Source: Acidobacteriota bacterium
GTDB taxonomy: Bacteria; Acidobacteriota; Blastocatellia; Pyrinomonadales; Pyrinomonadaceae
Length of the DNA: 64,000 nucleotides
Direction of reading: 5' to 3'
NCBI GenBank assembly: GCA_019639155.1
Contig: JAHBSJ010000004.1
Coordinates: 124,001-188,000 of the forward strand
In this document: positions 44,765 to 53,071 of the stretch, piece by piece
Layout of the letters: every line of letters begins with the position of its first letter
How positions within the stretch are numbered: the stretch's first letter is position 1
Position numbers and translations under genes: made by a program
Notes under the pieces: generated by a model
What the model was told of the DNA's origin: nothing
Databases searched by the model: none
The model's input: the letters and a program-made list of their open reading frames with translations, nothing else

Positions 44765-45151
44765 ATGACCGCCGAGGACATACATGCATTCGGGGTCGAG
44801 ATCGTTCACGACCAGCTTGTTGAGGCCGGCTGGTCGATCGAATCAGCCGACGTTTACGCCGATCCGCTCGAACTGCCGCAGATCACGGCGATGAAAGAGG
44901 GTGAACTCGGCTTTTTTGTGGTGCGAACCGATATTTATCCTAAACGCGGACGGATCGAGGGTGAAGAGACTTTTCAAAAGCTAGTCCGATATGCGAACAG
45001 CCGCGGCGGCAGCTGTTATTTCGCGAGCGTCAGCATCGCGAATTCCGAGGGGAAAACTGAAGAAGAAATGGCAATCCCCGTCAAAGGCGTCGCATATAAC
45101 GTCGCCTTTGACGGGCTTGTTAAAATGGAGCTGCCCGAAGGATCAGCCTGA
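44765..45151 (+). CDS. Conserved hypothetical small protein
   Basis: 128 aa from the ATG at 44765 (MTAEDIHAFGVEIV); in-frame ATG codons at 44729 and 44735 are alternatives. LPQITAMKEGELGFFVVRTDIYPKRG and GGSCYFASVSIANSEGKTEEEMAIPVKGVAYNVAFDGL look like a compact alpha/beta protein known from many bacteria by pattern but without an assigned role. No signal peptide. Its 3' end overlaps the convergent GlsB-family gene by 9 bp. Confidence 0.68.
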   Translation: MTAEDIHAFGVEIVHDQLVEAGWSIESADVYADPLELPQITAMKEGELGFFVVRTDIYPKRGRIEGEETFQKLVRYANSRGGSCYFASVSIANSEGKTEEEMAIPVKGVAYNVAFDGLVKMELPEGSA

Positions 45152-45418
45152 CCTTTTGTCGCCGCTCCCCACGACCAAACGAAGCAACGCGAGCAAAATG
45201 ATCGCTCCAAGAATGGACATCACCCAGCCCGCGACATAGGCGTCATCACCTGCGCGCCAGAGCGAACGGGCGATAAAGCCGCCGACAAACGCTCCCGCGA
45301 TACCAAGTACTGCCGTCAGAATAATGCCGACTATGCCGCTTGGAAGGGCCTCTTTGCCCGGCATTATGAACCTCGCAATTATGCCGACTATCAGACCGCC
45401 AATAAGCTCAGATATCAT
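45143..45418 (-). CDS. GlsB/YeaQ/YmgE family stress membrane protein
   Basis: 91 aa with three membrane helices and the family pattern (ISELIGGLIVGIIARFIMPGKEALPSGIVGIILTAVLGIAGAFVGGFIARSLW). Formerly called transglycosylase-associated protein; induced by stress in other bacteria, with an unclear mechanism. Next to the YggT gene in the same direction (52-bp gap), so they may share a transcript. Confidence 0.9.
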   Translation of the reverse strand: MISELIGGLIVGIIARFIMPGKEALPSGIVGIILTAVLGIAGAFVGGFIARSLWRAGDDAYVAGWVMSILGAIILLALLRLVVGSGDKRSG

Positions 45419-45470
45419 GATATTCCTCCTCGATAATTAGTTTGGTCACGAGTTGCCCTCGGACGCTTCG

Positions 45471-45989
45471 TTAAACTTCGGTCTTGCGATGTGCAAAGAT
45501 CCGCAGAAATCCATTGATCGCCAAATGGAGTAATAGATAAACGATCAAGGCTATGACCACCGGCAGGGCAAGTGTAAAGCCTTCAGGTGTAGTGGGACTC
45601 GGAACAATCCCCCGGAACGGCCAGTAAAAGGGATCGGTCACCGAATAAACGAACTGGACGAACGCATTATTGGACCGTGCCCCGAGAAGTGCCAGCAAAA
45701 GACGCAAGCCAAAAAGGCCATAGATCAGAAAGAACACGTAATCTACAACCTGAGAAATGCGTGCCACAAAGCGCCCGCGTTCGACCTCGCGACGCGTCGC
45801 CGCTACCTCTTCGACGGCCTTACTGCGCATTTCGCCCGCGAGGTCCTCAACCTGAGCTGCCTCACGGGGCGTAGGATCATCCGCTTTTGCGATGATCTCT
45901 TCGCCTACCTCTTGCTTCACTTGGGATTTGATGTTTTCGTATGCCGAGACCCTTTCGGATTCCTCGACCTCGAGCTTGTCGTCAACCAT
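45471..45989 (-). CDS. YggT-family membrane protein with acidic N-terminal extension
   Basis: 172 aa. The first ~75 residues are charged and helical (VEESERVSAYENIKSQVKQEVGEEIIAKADD ... EVAATRREVERGRF). Then comes a YggT/YlmG-type pair of helices: VVDYVFFLIYGLFGLRLLLALLG and FTLALPVVIALIVYLLLHLAINGFLRI, with the conserved FVYSVTDPFYWPFRGIVP between them. Family members influence membrane or division-site organisation. The N-terminal extension is longer than usual. Confidence 0.82.
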   Translation of the reverse strand: MVDDKLEVEESERVSAYENIKSQVKQEVGEEIIAKADDPTPREAAQVEDLAGEMRSKAVEEVAATRREVERGRFVARISQVVDYVFFLIYGLFGLRLLLALLGARSNNAFVQFVYSVTDPFYWPFRGIVPSPTTPEGFTLALPVVIALIVYLLLHLAINGFLRIFAHRKTEV

Positions 45990-46075
45990 CGGTTACCTCC
46001 AAATGCAAAGATCGACCTGAGATTTCACCTGTGAACTCAGACTATATCACGAGATGCAGCCTAGAACTAAGTTGC

Positions 46076-46843
46076 TCATCTTGCGATATCCTTGCCGGGC
46101 GACAATTTGATATATAAGAATTCCGCCGTCGTTTCGCGAGCGGTATTCGCCGCGATCAGGCCGGCGAGGACGGTTTCCGGAAATGCAGCTTCGTACTCAC
46201 CTGCCTCGCGCCAAGGATTCTCTTCGTCAATGCGCCAAAACGCGATCATGAGGTTGCCGCTCCGCACGAGTTTCAGGTCAACGATGTTGGCGTCGGTCTC
46301 TATCTCGCCGGGCTGGACGACAGGCTTGAACTCGCCGCTGTGTCTGGCGTCGAACCGGATCGCCCCTACACCGCCGCCGACACCGCCGTAGCCACGCTCG
46401 AGACGCACGTAATTGAGGTCGTTTACGTAGATGATCAAGCCTGCACCCTGACAATTCTCGGTCGGGCGAAAACGGACCCTCGTCTCGATCTCAAAATCGC
46501 CTTCGATAGCCTTTACGTACCGAGGTGCGTTCGAATATGTCCCGCGTAGTTCCTTGCCCGATGGAATGCGGATACGAAGAACGCCTTTCTTAACATCGTG
46601 CGGCGTCGGTGCGTGAGCTTCGTCCGGGTCGATCCAACGCCAGCCGACAGGCCAATCCTCGGAATATGTCGAGAAGCTTACATTCGTGTCCTGAGTGACC
46701 TTTTGCGGCTCGCTGACCGGCGGCGTCGGCGATATTGCAGGAGTGGGTGACGGAGCAGAATTCTTGTCCGGAACCGGCCGCGAACACGCCGACAATAGCA
46801 CGAGTGCCAGCAGAATTTTCCACAGAACGAATTTAACTATCAT
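46076..46843 (-). CDS. Lipoprotein with concanavalin-like (DUF1349-type) domain
   Basis: 255 aa with a lipobox (LLALVLLSAC; Cys20) and a Pro/Ser linker. The C-terminal ~190 residues (WPVGWRWIDPDEAHAPTPHDVKKGVLRIRIPSGKEL ... GDFEIETRVRFRPTENCQGAGLIIYVNDLNYVRLERGY) match the beta-sandwich seen at the C-terminus of GH43 enzymes and DUF1349 proteins, which bind or frame carbohydrate. No catalytic domain is attached. Probably membrane-anchored in the periplasm. Confidence 0.72.
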   Translation of the reverse strand: MIVKFVLWKILLALVLLSACSRPVPDKNSAPSPTPAISPTPPVSEPQKVTQDTNVSFSTYSEDWPVGWRWIDPDEAHAPTPHDVKKGVLRIRIPSGKELRGTYSNAPRYVKAIEGDFEIETRVRFRPTENCQGAGLIIYVNDLNYVRLERGYGGVGGGVGAIRFDARHSGEFKPVVQPGEIETDANIVDLKLVRSGNLMIAFWRIDEENPWREAGEYEAAFPETVLAGLIAANTARETTAEFLYIKLSPGKDIAR

Positions 46844-46891
46844 CAGGCCGATCTATCAAGCTCAAGCATCGACGGATTCTCGACAGAAATT

Positions 46892-46975
46892 CAACGCAAA
46901 GCCCGCCAGGACCGCAGAGTCAGAGAAAAACCGAAACCCAATTCTCCCTATCTCCCCGTCTCCTTGTCTCCCGTC
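46892..46975. repeat. CGCAAAG-like copy and a CTCCC-rich array
   Basis: TCAACGCAAAGCCCGCC is related to the CGCAAAG family; it is followed by a run of TCTCCC-like units (CTCCCTATCTCCCC, GTCTCCTTGTCTCCC) up to the stop of the ABC permease gene. Confidence 0.6.
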
Positions 46976-48337
46976 TCACACTTTCCTGATCCACTTCCAT
47001 ATCTCCGGCACCGTCGCACGCTTGCCGTACATCAACATGCCCACACGATATACACGCGACGCCACCCAAACGAGTCCGGCGATGGCAAGAACATTGACGC
47101 CTACCGACAACGCTATCTGCCAGAACGGCGGCATCTCGGCGAGTATGCGTACGGGCATTGTAAGAGGAGCAAAGAATGGCGAGGTCGATACCCAGAACGA
47201 CATCGCCGAATTCGGATCGCGAATGACCGCAAAGCTGAAATATAATCCGGTCAGCATCAATATCATCGGCGGAAAGGCGAACTGGCTGCCTTCCTGAACC
47301 GTCGTTACCGCGGAGCCGATCAATGCGAAGATCGCTGCAAACGTAAAATAGCCGATCAGGAAATATACCAGGAAATACACAACCATCAATGGTGTGATAT
47401 CCGGGACGGACTGCAGGAACGGTCCAAGATCCGCCTGACGCGACAGAAATATCGACAGAGCAAGCAGTGACCCGACCCAGATCCCAAGCTGCGTCAGACC
47501 GGCGAGCCCGACGCCGACCAGTTTGCCGAGCATCAGTTCGAAAGGCCTTGCCGATGAGAATAATATCTCTGCGATGCGAGTTTCTTTTTCCTCGACGACC
47601 GTCCCCATGATGACCTGGCCGTAGATCGCCAGGGAGATATAGATCATCATGCCGATCACCAGCGACGCGATGAAAAGCATATCGCTGTCCTTTTCCTCGC
47701 CCTTGTCGCTTAGGGCTTTTGTCTCAATGGTGACATTTCGGCTGATGTCTCTAACGGCTGCCGCATCAATATTCGCGTCAGCCATCCGCTGTGCGCGGAC
47801 GGCTTCGTTGAGAGCGTCCTTTAATACCTCATTGCCGATGAAATCTCCCGCCTTTCTCGTGCGAAATTCATATTTCGCATCGTTGGCGCCTATATTTTCA
47901 GGAACGATCAGATACGCGTCGATCTCGCCGGCGGCGGCCTTTGCATTCAGCTCGCTGCGAACGGCTTCGACCGGCTTGTTGCCGAATTCCATATCAACGA
48001 ACGCGAATACAGAGCCCATTTGACGTGCTGTTTGGGACATCTGCTCTCCCTGGCCGGAAGGGACCCCGCGCAATGCCTCGTCCACGGCCTGTTTCTGCCT
48101 TTCAGCGATGCGTTCCGGCGACATATTGCCTTTCAGCCGCGGCAAGATCTTGTTCGTCGGATCTACCACGACCAACCGTGTCGCCTCACCTTTGATCGAA
48201 AAAATGAACGCCGGCACGATCGCGAACGCAAGCCCCATCAGCGGGAAAAGCAGCGTTCCAAGCAGAAACGTCCATTTCAGAACGATCTTTTTATATTCGT
48301 GAAACAAGACTGCAGTAAACTTACGCATTTTCGACAC
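46976..48337 (-). CDS. ABC-2 type exporter permease (NatB-like)
   Basis: 453 aa. One N-terminal helix (FLLGTLLFPLMGLAFAIVPAFIF), a large extracytoplasmic domain of about 180 residues, then five to six helices including MMIYISLAIYGQVIMGTVVEEKETRIAEILFSSARPFELMLGKLVGVGLAG, the hallmark of NatB/ABC2_membrane_3 permeases. It partners the adjacent ATPase, whose gene overlaps its 5' end by 17 bp. Exported substrate unknown; NatB exports sodium in Bacillus. Confidence 0.9.
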   Translation of the reverse strand: MSKMRKFTAVLFHEYKKIVLKWTFLLGTLLFPLMGLAFAIVPAFIFSIKGEATRLVVVDPTNKILPRLKGNMSPERIAERQKQAVDEALRGVPSGQGEQMSQTARQMGSVFAFVDMEFGNKPVEAVRSELNAKAAAGEIDAYLIVPENIGANDAKYEFRTRKAGDFIGNEVLKDALNEAVRAQRMADANIDAAAVRDISRNVTIETKALSDKGEEKDSDMLFIASLVIGMMIYISLAIYGQVIMGTVVEEKETRIAEILFSSARPFELMLGKLVGVGLAGLTQLGIWVGSLLALSIFLSRQADLGPFLQSVPDITPLMVVYFLVYFLIGYFTFAAIFALIGSAVTTVQEGSQFAFPPMILMLTGLYFSFAVIRDPNSAMSFWVSTSPFFAPLTMPVRILAEMPPFWQIALSVGVNVLAIAGLVWVASRVYRVGMLMYGKRATVPEIWKWIRKV

Positions 48338-49244
48338 CTCCGCCTACTTGTTCGATGAATATATCGTTGAGGCTCGGTTCGACCTTCTCAAAGTTCGAGA
48401 CCACCGCACCGGCGGCGATGAGTTTCGTTAACAGGTGCTGTGCGTCGGCACCTTCGGCTAGGTCAACGTCGATCTGGTCAGCGTGTTCGGTGATGTGTGA
48501 AACAACAGTGCTGTCATCGAGCACCTCTCTGCCGCCCACGATGCGAAGTGCGACACGGTCGTGGCCGTAGCTCTCTTTTACTTCGCGGAGACTGCCGCCC
48601 AGTACCTTTCGCGACTTGTTTATCAGGATGATGTCGTGGCAGAGTCTTTCGGCGGTTTCCATCAGATGCGTCGAAAAAATGACCGTCTTGTTCGCCTGTT
48701 TGAATTCATCGAGAACCTCGATCATGAATTCGACATTTACCGGATCGAGTCCCGAAAAAGGCTCGTCCAGGATGAGCAGGTCAGGGTCGTGCAGCACGGT
48801 TGAAATGAACTGCACCTTCTGCTGCATCCCTTTTGAAAGATCGGTCGTCTTTTTGGATTTCCACTCCGAAAGCTTCATTCGGTCGAGCCATCGGTCTATC
48901 CGCTTGTCTGCGTCAGCACGCGGAACGCCTTTTAACGCCGCAAAATAACGTAGCTGCTCTACGACCTTCATCTTCTTGTAAAGGCCGCGTTCCTCAGGTA
49001 AATAGCCGATCCGGTCCTGCACTTTGGGCGAGATAGGCTCGCCGAAAAGCTCGATCGATCCCTCGTCCGGTGCGGTAATGCCGACGATCATACGTATCGT
49101 CGTCGTTTTCCCGGCTCCGTTCGGCCCCAAGAAGCCGAACACACGTCCCGCACGCACGTCGAAGCTCAGCTCCTCGACAGCCGTAAAATCGCCAAACTTT
49201 TTTGTAACGCCCAAGACACTCAGCGAAACGCCGTTTTCCGTCAT
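48321..49244 (-). CDS. ABC transporter ATPase (NatA-like)
   Basis: 307 aa from the ATG at 49244; a TTG at 49253 gives only three more residues. Walker A GPNGAGKTTTIRMIVG, signature LSKGMQQKVQF, Walker B LLILDEPFSGLDPVN and the H-loop FSTHLME are all present. A C-terminal extension (about 220-307: VALRIVGGREVLDDSTVVSHITEHADQIDVDLAEGADAQHLL) is typical of the NatA/DUF4162 group. Forms an exporter with the overlapping permease gene. Confidence 0.93.
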   Translation of the reverse strand: MTENGVSLSVLGVTKKFGDFTAVEELSFDVRAGRVFGFLGPNGAGKTTTIRMIVGITAPDEGSIELFGEPISPKVQDRIGYLPEERGLYKKMKVVEQLRYFAALKGVPRADADKRIDRWLDRMKLSEWKSKKTTDLSKGMQQKVQFISTVLHDPDLLILDEPFSGLDPVNVEFMIEVLDEFKQANKTVIFSTHLMETAERLCHDIILINKSRKVLGGSLREVKESYGHDRVALRIVGGREVLDDSTVVSHITEHADQIDVDLAEGADAQHLLTKLIAAGAVVSNFEKVEPSLNDIFIEQVGGGVENA

Positions 49245-49455
49245 ATCTATCAATACGATAGCACACGACGAATGGAGCCAATATTCGTTCGGTTTAACAA
49301 ATAGTTGAGATGTCGGTTCTCACAAAAGGCACTACACGGCCGCTGAATCTTGCGCATGAACGGAAGTTTCTGTGATACACTTTCTGCTATCCCCCGAATC
49401 GACAGTTGGTGCGTCTTTTGCACCTTTCAAACATGTTTCCTGACACGAGGCACGA

Positions 49456-51918
49456 ATGAAAATACACTCAAGAAATATAATTCCATTCGCGATATTGATG
49501 GTCGTCGTACTGTCAGCCTTTACCAATTCGTTCGCAAAGGACAAATGGCTGCAGGTCAATTCCAAGAATTTCATGCTGATCGGAAATGCGAACGAAAAGG
49601 ACATTCGCAAGGCCGCTACGAAACTGGAACAGTTCCGCGAAGGATTTCGCCTGGCGTTCCCTTCGGCAACACTGACCTCGCCGGTGCCGACGAACGTGAT
49701 CGTTTTCAAGAGCGATTCGGATTTTCGGCCGTTCAAACCGGTTGACGGTGCCGGCAAGCCGAATGACAGCATTGCCGGCTATTTTCTGGCTACGGAAGAA
49801 GTGAACTACATCGCGCTGTCAGCGTCCGGTACCGAGGCCGACATGTACGGCACGATATTTCACGAATACGTGCATTTCATCATCAACGCCCAATACGGTT
49901 CGGGGAATGTCCCTCGCTGGTTCAATGAAGGGATCGCGGAATACTATCAAACGTTTGAGATAAAGGACGATCAGATAATCAAGCTTGGACTGCCGCAGGC
50001 GATACATCTGAGGCTGCTGCAGCAGGCACGGCTTATTCCCCTGAAGGATTTTTTTCGTCTTTCTTACAGAAACATCGGCGGCGGGCATTCGCAGAGCATT
50101 TTTTACGCACAGTCTTGGGCGACCGTCCACTACATGATCCAGAGCGGAAAATTGGAAGGCCTCAGCAAATTCATCGGGCTGACCATGGACGGTAAACCGC
50201 AGGAAGAGGCATTTAATAAGGCCTTCGGGATGACGTACGCGGAGATGGAAAAGGAGCTTCAAAAATATATCAACAAACGCTCCTTTAATTATCACGAACT
50301 TAAGCTCCGGGAAAAGCTCGTCGTCGATGCGGAGCTGCGTGTCGCACCACTCAGTGAGGCCGACAGCAATTATTTTCTTGGCGATCTGCTTTACAGAAAT
50401 CAGCGATTCGATGCTGCCGAGCCGTTTCTGGCAAAAGCCGTATCTCTGGATAGTTCGCACAGCAACGCGTTCTCTTCGCTCGGCATGGTCAAAATGCGGC
50501 AGCGAAAATATACGGACGCAAAACGCAACCTGGACAGAGCGGTTGAACTAAACCCAGCTAACCACTTGGCATTGTATCGTTACGCTTATCTGATCAGCCG
50601 CGAAGGCCGCGACGAGTTCGGCATGGTGCGCGAATTCCCGCCCGACGAATACCGCCGGATGACGGAACTGTTGCGAAAGGCCATTGCTGAAAAGCCGGAT
50701 TTTACAGAAAGCCACGACCTTTTCGGCTTTATCAGCCAGGTTAACAAGCAGGATCTGGACGACGCGCTGAAGTTCATGCAGCAGGCATCGCGTCTGCAGC
50801 CCGGCAATGACCGCTACAAAATGCGTATCGCTGAACTTCAAATGGAGATGAAGAAGTTTGACGAAGCCGAGACAACGGCCAAAAAACTAGCGGATACGGC
50901 AGAAGATGACGCGGTGCGGGCAAGGGCGGAATCGCTTGTGGGCTTTCTGAAGCGGGTCAAAGAAGCCGAGGCCTACAACGCAGAAGTTCGCCGGCAGATC
51001 GAAACGATCACAAAAAGCGGCTCAGGAACCGGAAGCTCTCCGGACAGCGGCCCGCCGAGACTGGGAAGACGTACCGCTGCTCCGGACCTGGAAAAGAAGG
51101 CCGAAGATGCCGTAATGCGTGAAATGAATAGGGCTCTGCGTCCGCCGGCTGACGGTGAGATACGCATGATCGGCAGTATCCAAAAGGTCGAATGCAAAGG
51201 CATGAACGTGACCTACACAATTCAAACCGACGAGGGCAATATTCAGCTTACGAGCAAGGGTTTTGACGAACTCATAATGACCGCTTTCACGGAATCCTCG
51301 AACGGCATCCAAATGGGGTGCGGTGCTTCAATTGGCAGTGTGAAAAAGGTAATTACCTACAAACCGACGCTCGCCGCGGCCGGTCGTCCAAAAGGCGAGC
51401 TGATCGCGATCGATTTCGTCCCCGCGAATTTTAGGTTTGTCGATGAGCAGTCCGCTGTTGTTGATGACGACGAAGAGGAAAAAGAACCCACAGTGATAGT
51501 TTCAGGCCCGCCTCCTCCGCCAAGGGTGATCTCGTCCTTGGGCAGCGGCGAACCGCAAGACATTGAGGCAGTACGGCGAAAAATGATCCTCGATAACATT
51601 CGCGAGAACCTGACAAAACCCGAGGCAGGCGAGAAACGCGGTTTCGGAACGCTTGAAAAGAGCGAATGCACATCGAAAGCGTTCTTTATCTTCGTTAGAA
51701 CTAAGGACGGCGTGCTGAAATTCTCCGTCAAGGACAACTCACCGCAACTCCGAGCGTACACGCCCGAGGTCGAGAACGTGCAGTTCGGCTGCGGCATGAA
51801 GGCATTGGACATCCCTATGGTCTTTGTTTTCAAAGATGCGCCGAACAAAAAGGACAAGTCGCAGGGCGAGCTGCGGGTGATGGAATTCGTGCCCCGCAGT
51901 TTTACGCTTGAAAACTGA
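49456..51918 (+). CDS. Secreted HExxH protein with TPR repeats and duplicated C-terminal domain
   Basis: 820 aa. Signal (IIPFAILMVVVLSAFTNSFA). Residues ~30-290 look like a gluzincin-type metallopeptidase: FHEYVHFIINAQ (HExxH) and WFNEGIAEYYQ (the third-ligand Glu), close to DUF1570-type proteins. TPR-like helices follow (SEADSNYFLGDLLYRNQRFDAAEPFLAKAVSLDSSHSNAFSSLGMVKM). The C-terminus has two copies of one ~95-residue domain: IRMIGSIQKVECKG ... GCGAS ... KGELIAIDFVPANF and KRGFGTLEKSECTS ... GCGMK ... QGELRVMEFVPRSF, each with two Cys. Peptidase activity is inferred; the duplicated domain is not recognised. Confidence 0.8.
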   Translation: MKIHSRNIIPFAILMVVVLSAFTNSFAKDKWLQVNSKNFMLIGNANEKDIRKAATKLEQFREGFRLAFPSATLTSPVPTNVIVFKSDSDFRPFKPVDGAGKPNDSIAGYFLATEEVNYIALSASGTEADMYGTIFHEYVHFIINAQYGSGNVPRWFNEGIAEYYQTFEIKDDQIIKLGLPQAIHLRLLQQARLIPLKDFFRLSYRNIGGGHSQSIFYAQSWATVHYMIQSGKLEGLSKFIGLTMDGKPQEEAFNKAFGMTYAEMEKELQKYINKRSFNYHELKLREKLVVDAELRVAPLSEADSNYFLGDLLYRNQRFDAAEPFLAKAVSLDSSHSNAFSSLGMVKMRQRKYTDAKRNLDRAVELNPANHLALYRYAYLISREGRDEFGMVREFPPDEYRRMTELLRKAIAEKPDFTESHDLFGFISQVNKQDLDDALKFMQQASRLQPGNDRYKMRIAELQMEMKKFDEAETTAKKLADTAEDDAVRARAESLVGFLKRVKEAEAYNAEVRRQIETITKSGSGTGSSPDSGPPRLGRRTAAPDLEKKAEDAVMREMNRALRPPADGEIRMIGSIQKVECKGMNVTYTIQTDEGNIQLTSKGFDELIMTAFTESSNGIQMGCGASIGSVKKVITYKPTLAAAGRPKGELIAIDFVPANFRFVDEQSAVVDDDEEEKEPTVIVSGPPPPPRVISSLGSGEPQDIEAVRRKMILDNIRENLTKPEAGEKRGFGTLEKSECTSKAFFIFVRTKDGVLKFSVKDNSPQLRAYTPEVENVQFGCGMKALDIPMVFVFKDAPNKKDKSQGELRVMEFVPRSFTLEN

Positions 51919-51920
51919 AC

Positions 51921-53009
51921 TCATTGGGCCCAGAACGGGACGTTGACGTAGGCGGTTGAAAAGCTGTCATCGAGCGAGAAATTCCGTTTGATGTTCCTCG
52001 CGGGGTCAAAGAACCATGAGCCGAGGTCGTCGCTGCGGCGATTTCGGTCGAACCATCCCCATGGCGGACGCGCCATATTCGTCCCACCGACGGTTCCAAG
52101 GAAGGCTGAACCTCGTTTGCCGAGTCGAACACGGCGATCGACATTGCGTCCTCCGACCGCCGACACAGTGATAATGACCTCGCCATAATCGAAAAACTCG
52201 CCGTACATCAGTTTGCTGTCACGATGTTTTGGTTCGGCTCGTGGCCAAAGAGTTTCGGCGATACGGATGAGTTCATAGCCGACAGAGCCTTCTTTTACTT
52301 CTTCAGGATCTTCTGCACGGCCAGTATACCGATAGACCACAAATTCCTTTCCGTCGGTCTGCTGCGGCGTCCCGGTGTAAGCCTCTATACCGTGGCCCAT
52401 CGGTTCAATATAGATGAGAGCGGCGTTGCCTTCCGTTTGTACAGCCGCAAACCCCTCTCGTGTCGTTTCGCCGGCAACATACGACACAAACGTATTGTGT
52501 TTCAGCGTCTCAACAAAGACGGGCCGCGATTCGTCGAGCCCCGAACTTCCCTTTTCAGCAACTACGAGGACGCCCTCCAGGTCGTTCTCATGGGCAAGTG
52601 TAGCCTCTTCGAGAAGCCCCGTCGGATCGCGGCGGCCGAGGATACCCGCTGCGCGTCCGAGCCAGCCGCTGACCATGGGACCGCGGCGTTCGCCGCCCTT
52701 GTAATCACGCGGATGGAAGACGGCATAGTGAACAAAATAGTGTGTTCGCGTCTCGGAAACTGAGTAATAAATGTATGCGCGAAGCTTGAATCGCGGATCA
52801 TCGGCGTTTGCCCAATTGTTATCACCGCGCCAATCTCCGTCGAAGTCGAAGTTAGTGATGTAGTCGCTTCGCGGATTACTGCCCAAGGCCTGATGGAAAA
52901 CAGGCGCAAATCGTTCAGCGATCGAACGCTCCGACTGCGCAAAGGCAGATCTTTCCGCAAGAACAAGGGAAAAAAGAACAAACGCTGCCGCGGCGAAATA
53001 TTTCGTCAT
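51921..53009 (-). CDS. Hypothetical secreted protein (Vps62/NLP-like pattern)
   Basis: 362 aa with a signal peptide (FAAAAFVLFSLVLAERSAFA). FAPVFHQALGSNPRSDYITNFDFDGDWRGDNNWAN, TRTHYFVHYAVFHPRD, LAHENDLEGVLVVAEK and LWPRAEPKHRDSKLMYGEFFDYG form a pattern weakly like Vps62 or necrosis-inducing NPP1 (HExDxEG-type) proteins, but the match is by eye only. No function assigned. Ends 2 bp before the convergent HExxH/TPR gene. Confidence 0.68.
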   Translation of the reverse strand: MTKYFAAAAFVLFSLVLAERSAFAQSERSIAERFAPVFHQALGSNPRSDYITNFDFDGDWRGDNNWANADDPRFKLRAYIYYSVSETRTHYFVHYAVFHPRDYKGGERRGPMVSGWLGRAAGILGRRDPTGLLEEATLAHENDLEGVLVVAEKGSSGLDESRPVFVETLKHNTFVSYVAGETTREGFAAVQTEGNAALIYIEPMGHGIEAYTGTPQQTDGKEFVVYRYTGRAEDPEEVKEGSVGYELIRIAETLWPRAEPKHRDSKLMYGEFFDYGEVIITVSAVGGRNVDRRVRLGKRGSAFLGTVGGTNMARPPWGWFDRNRRSDDLGSWFFDPARNIKRNFSLDDSFSTAYVNVPFWAQ

Positions 53010-53071
53010 AAAGCTCGACCAGCAATTTCGAGGGGTAAGATAGTCTGAATCAGCAGTATATCACGGCATTT

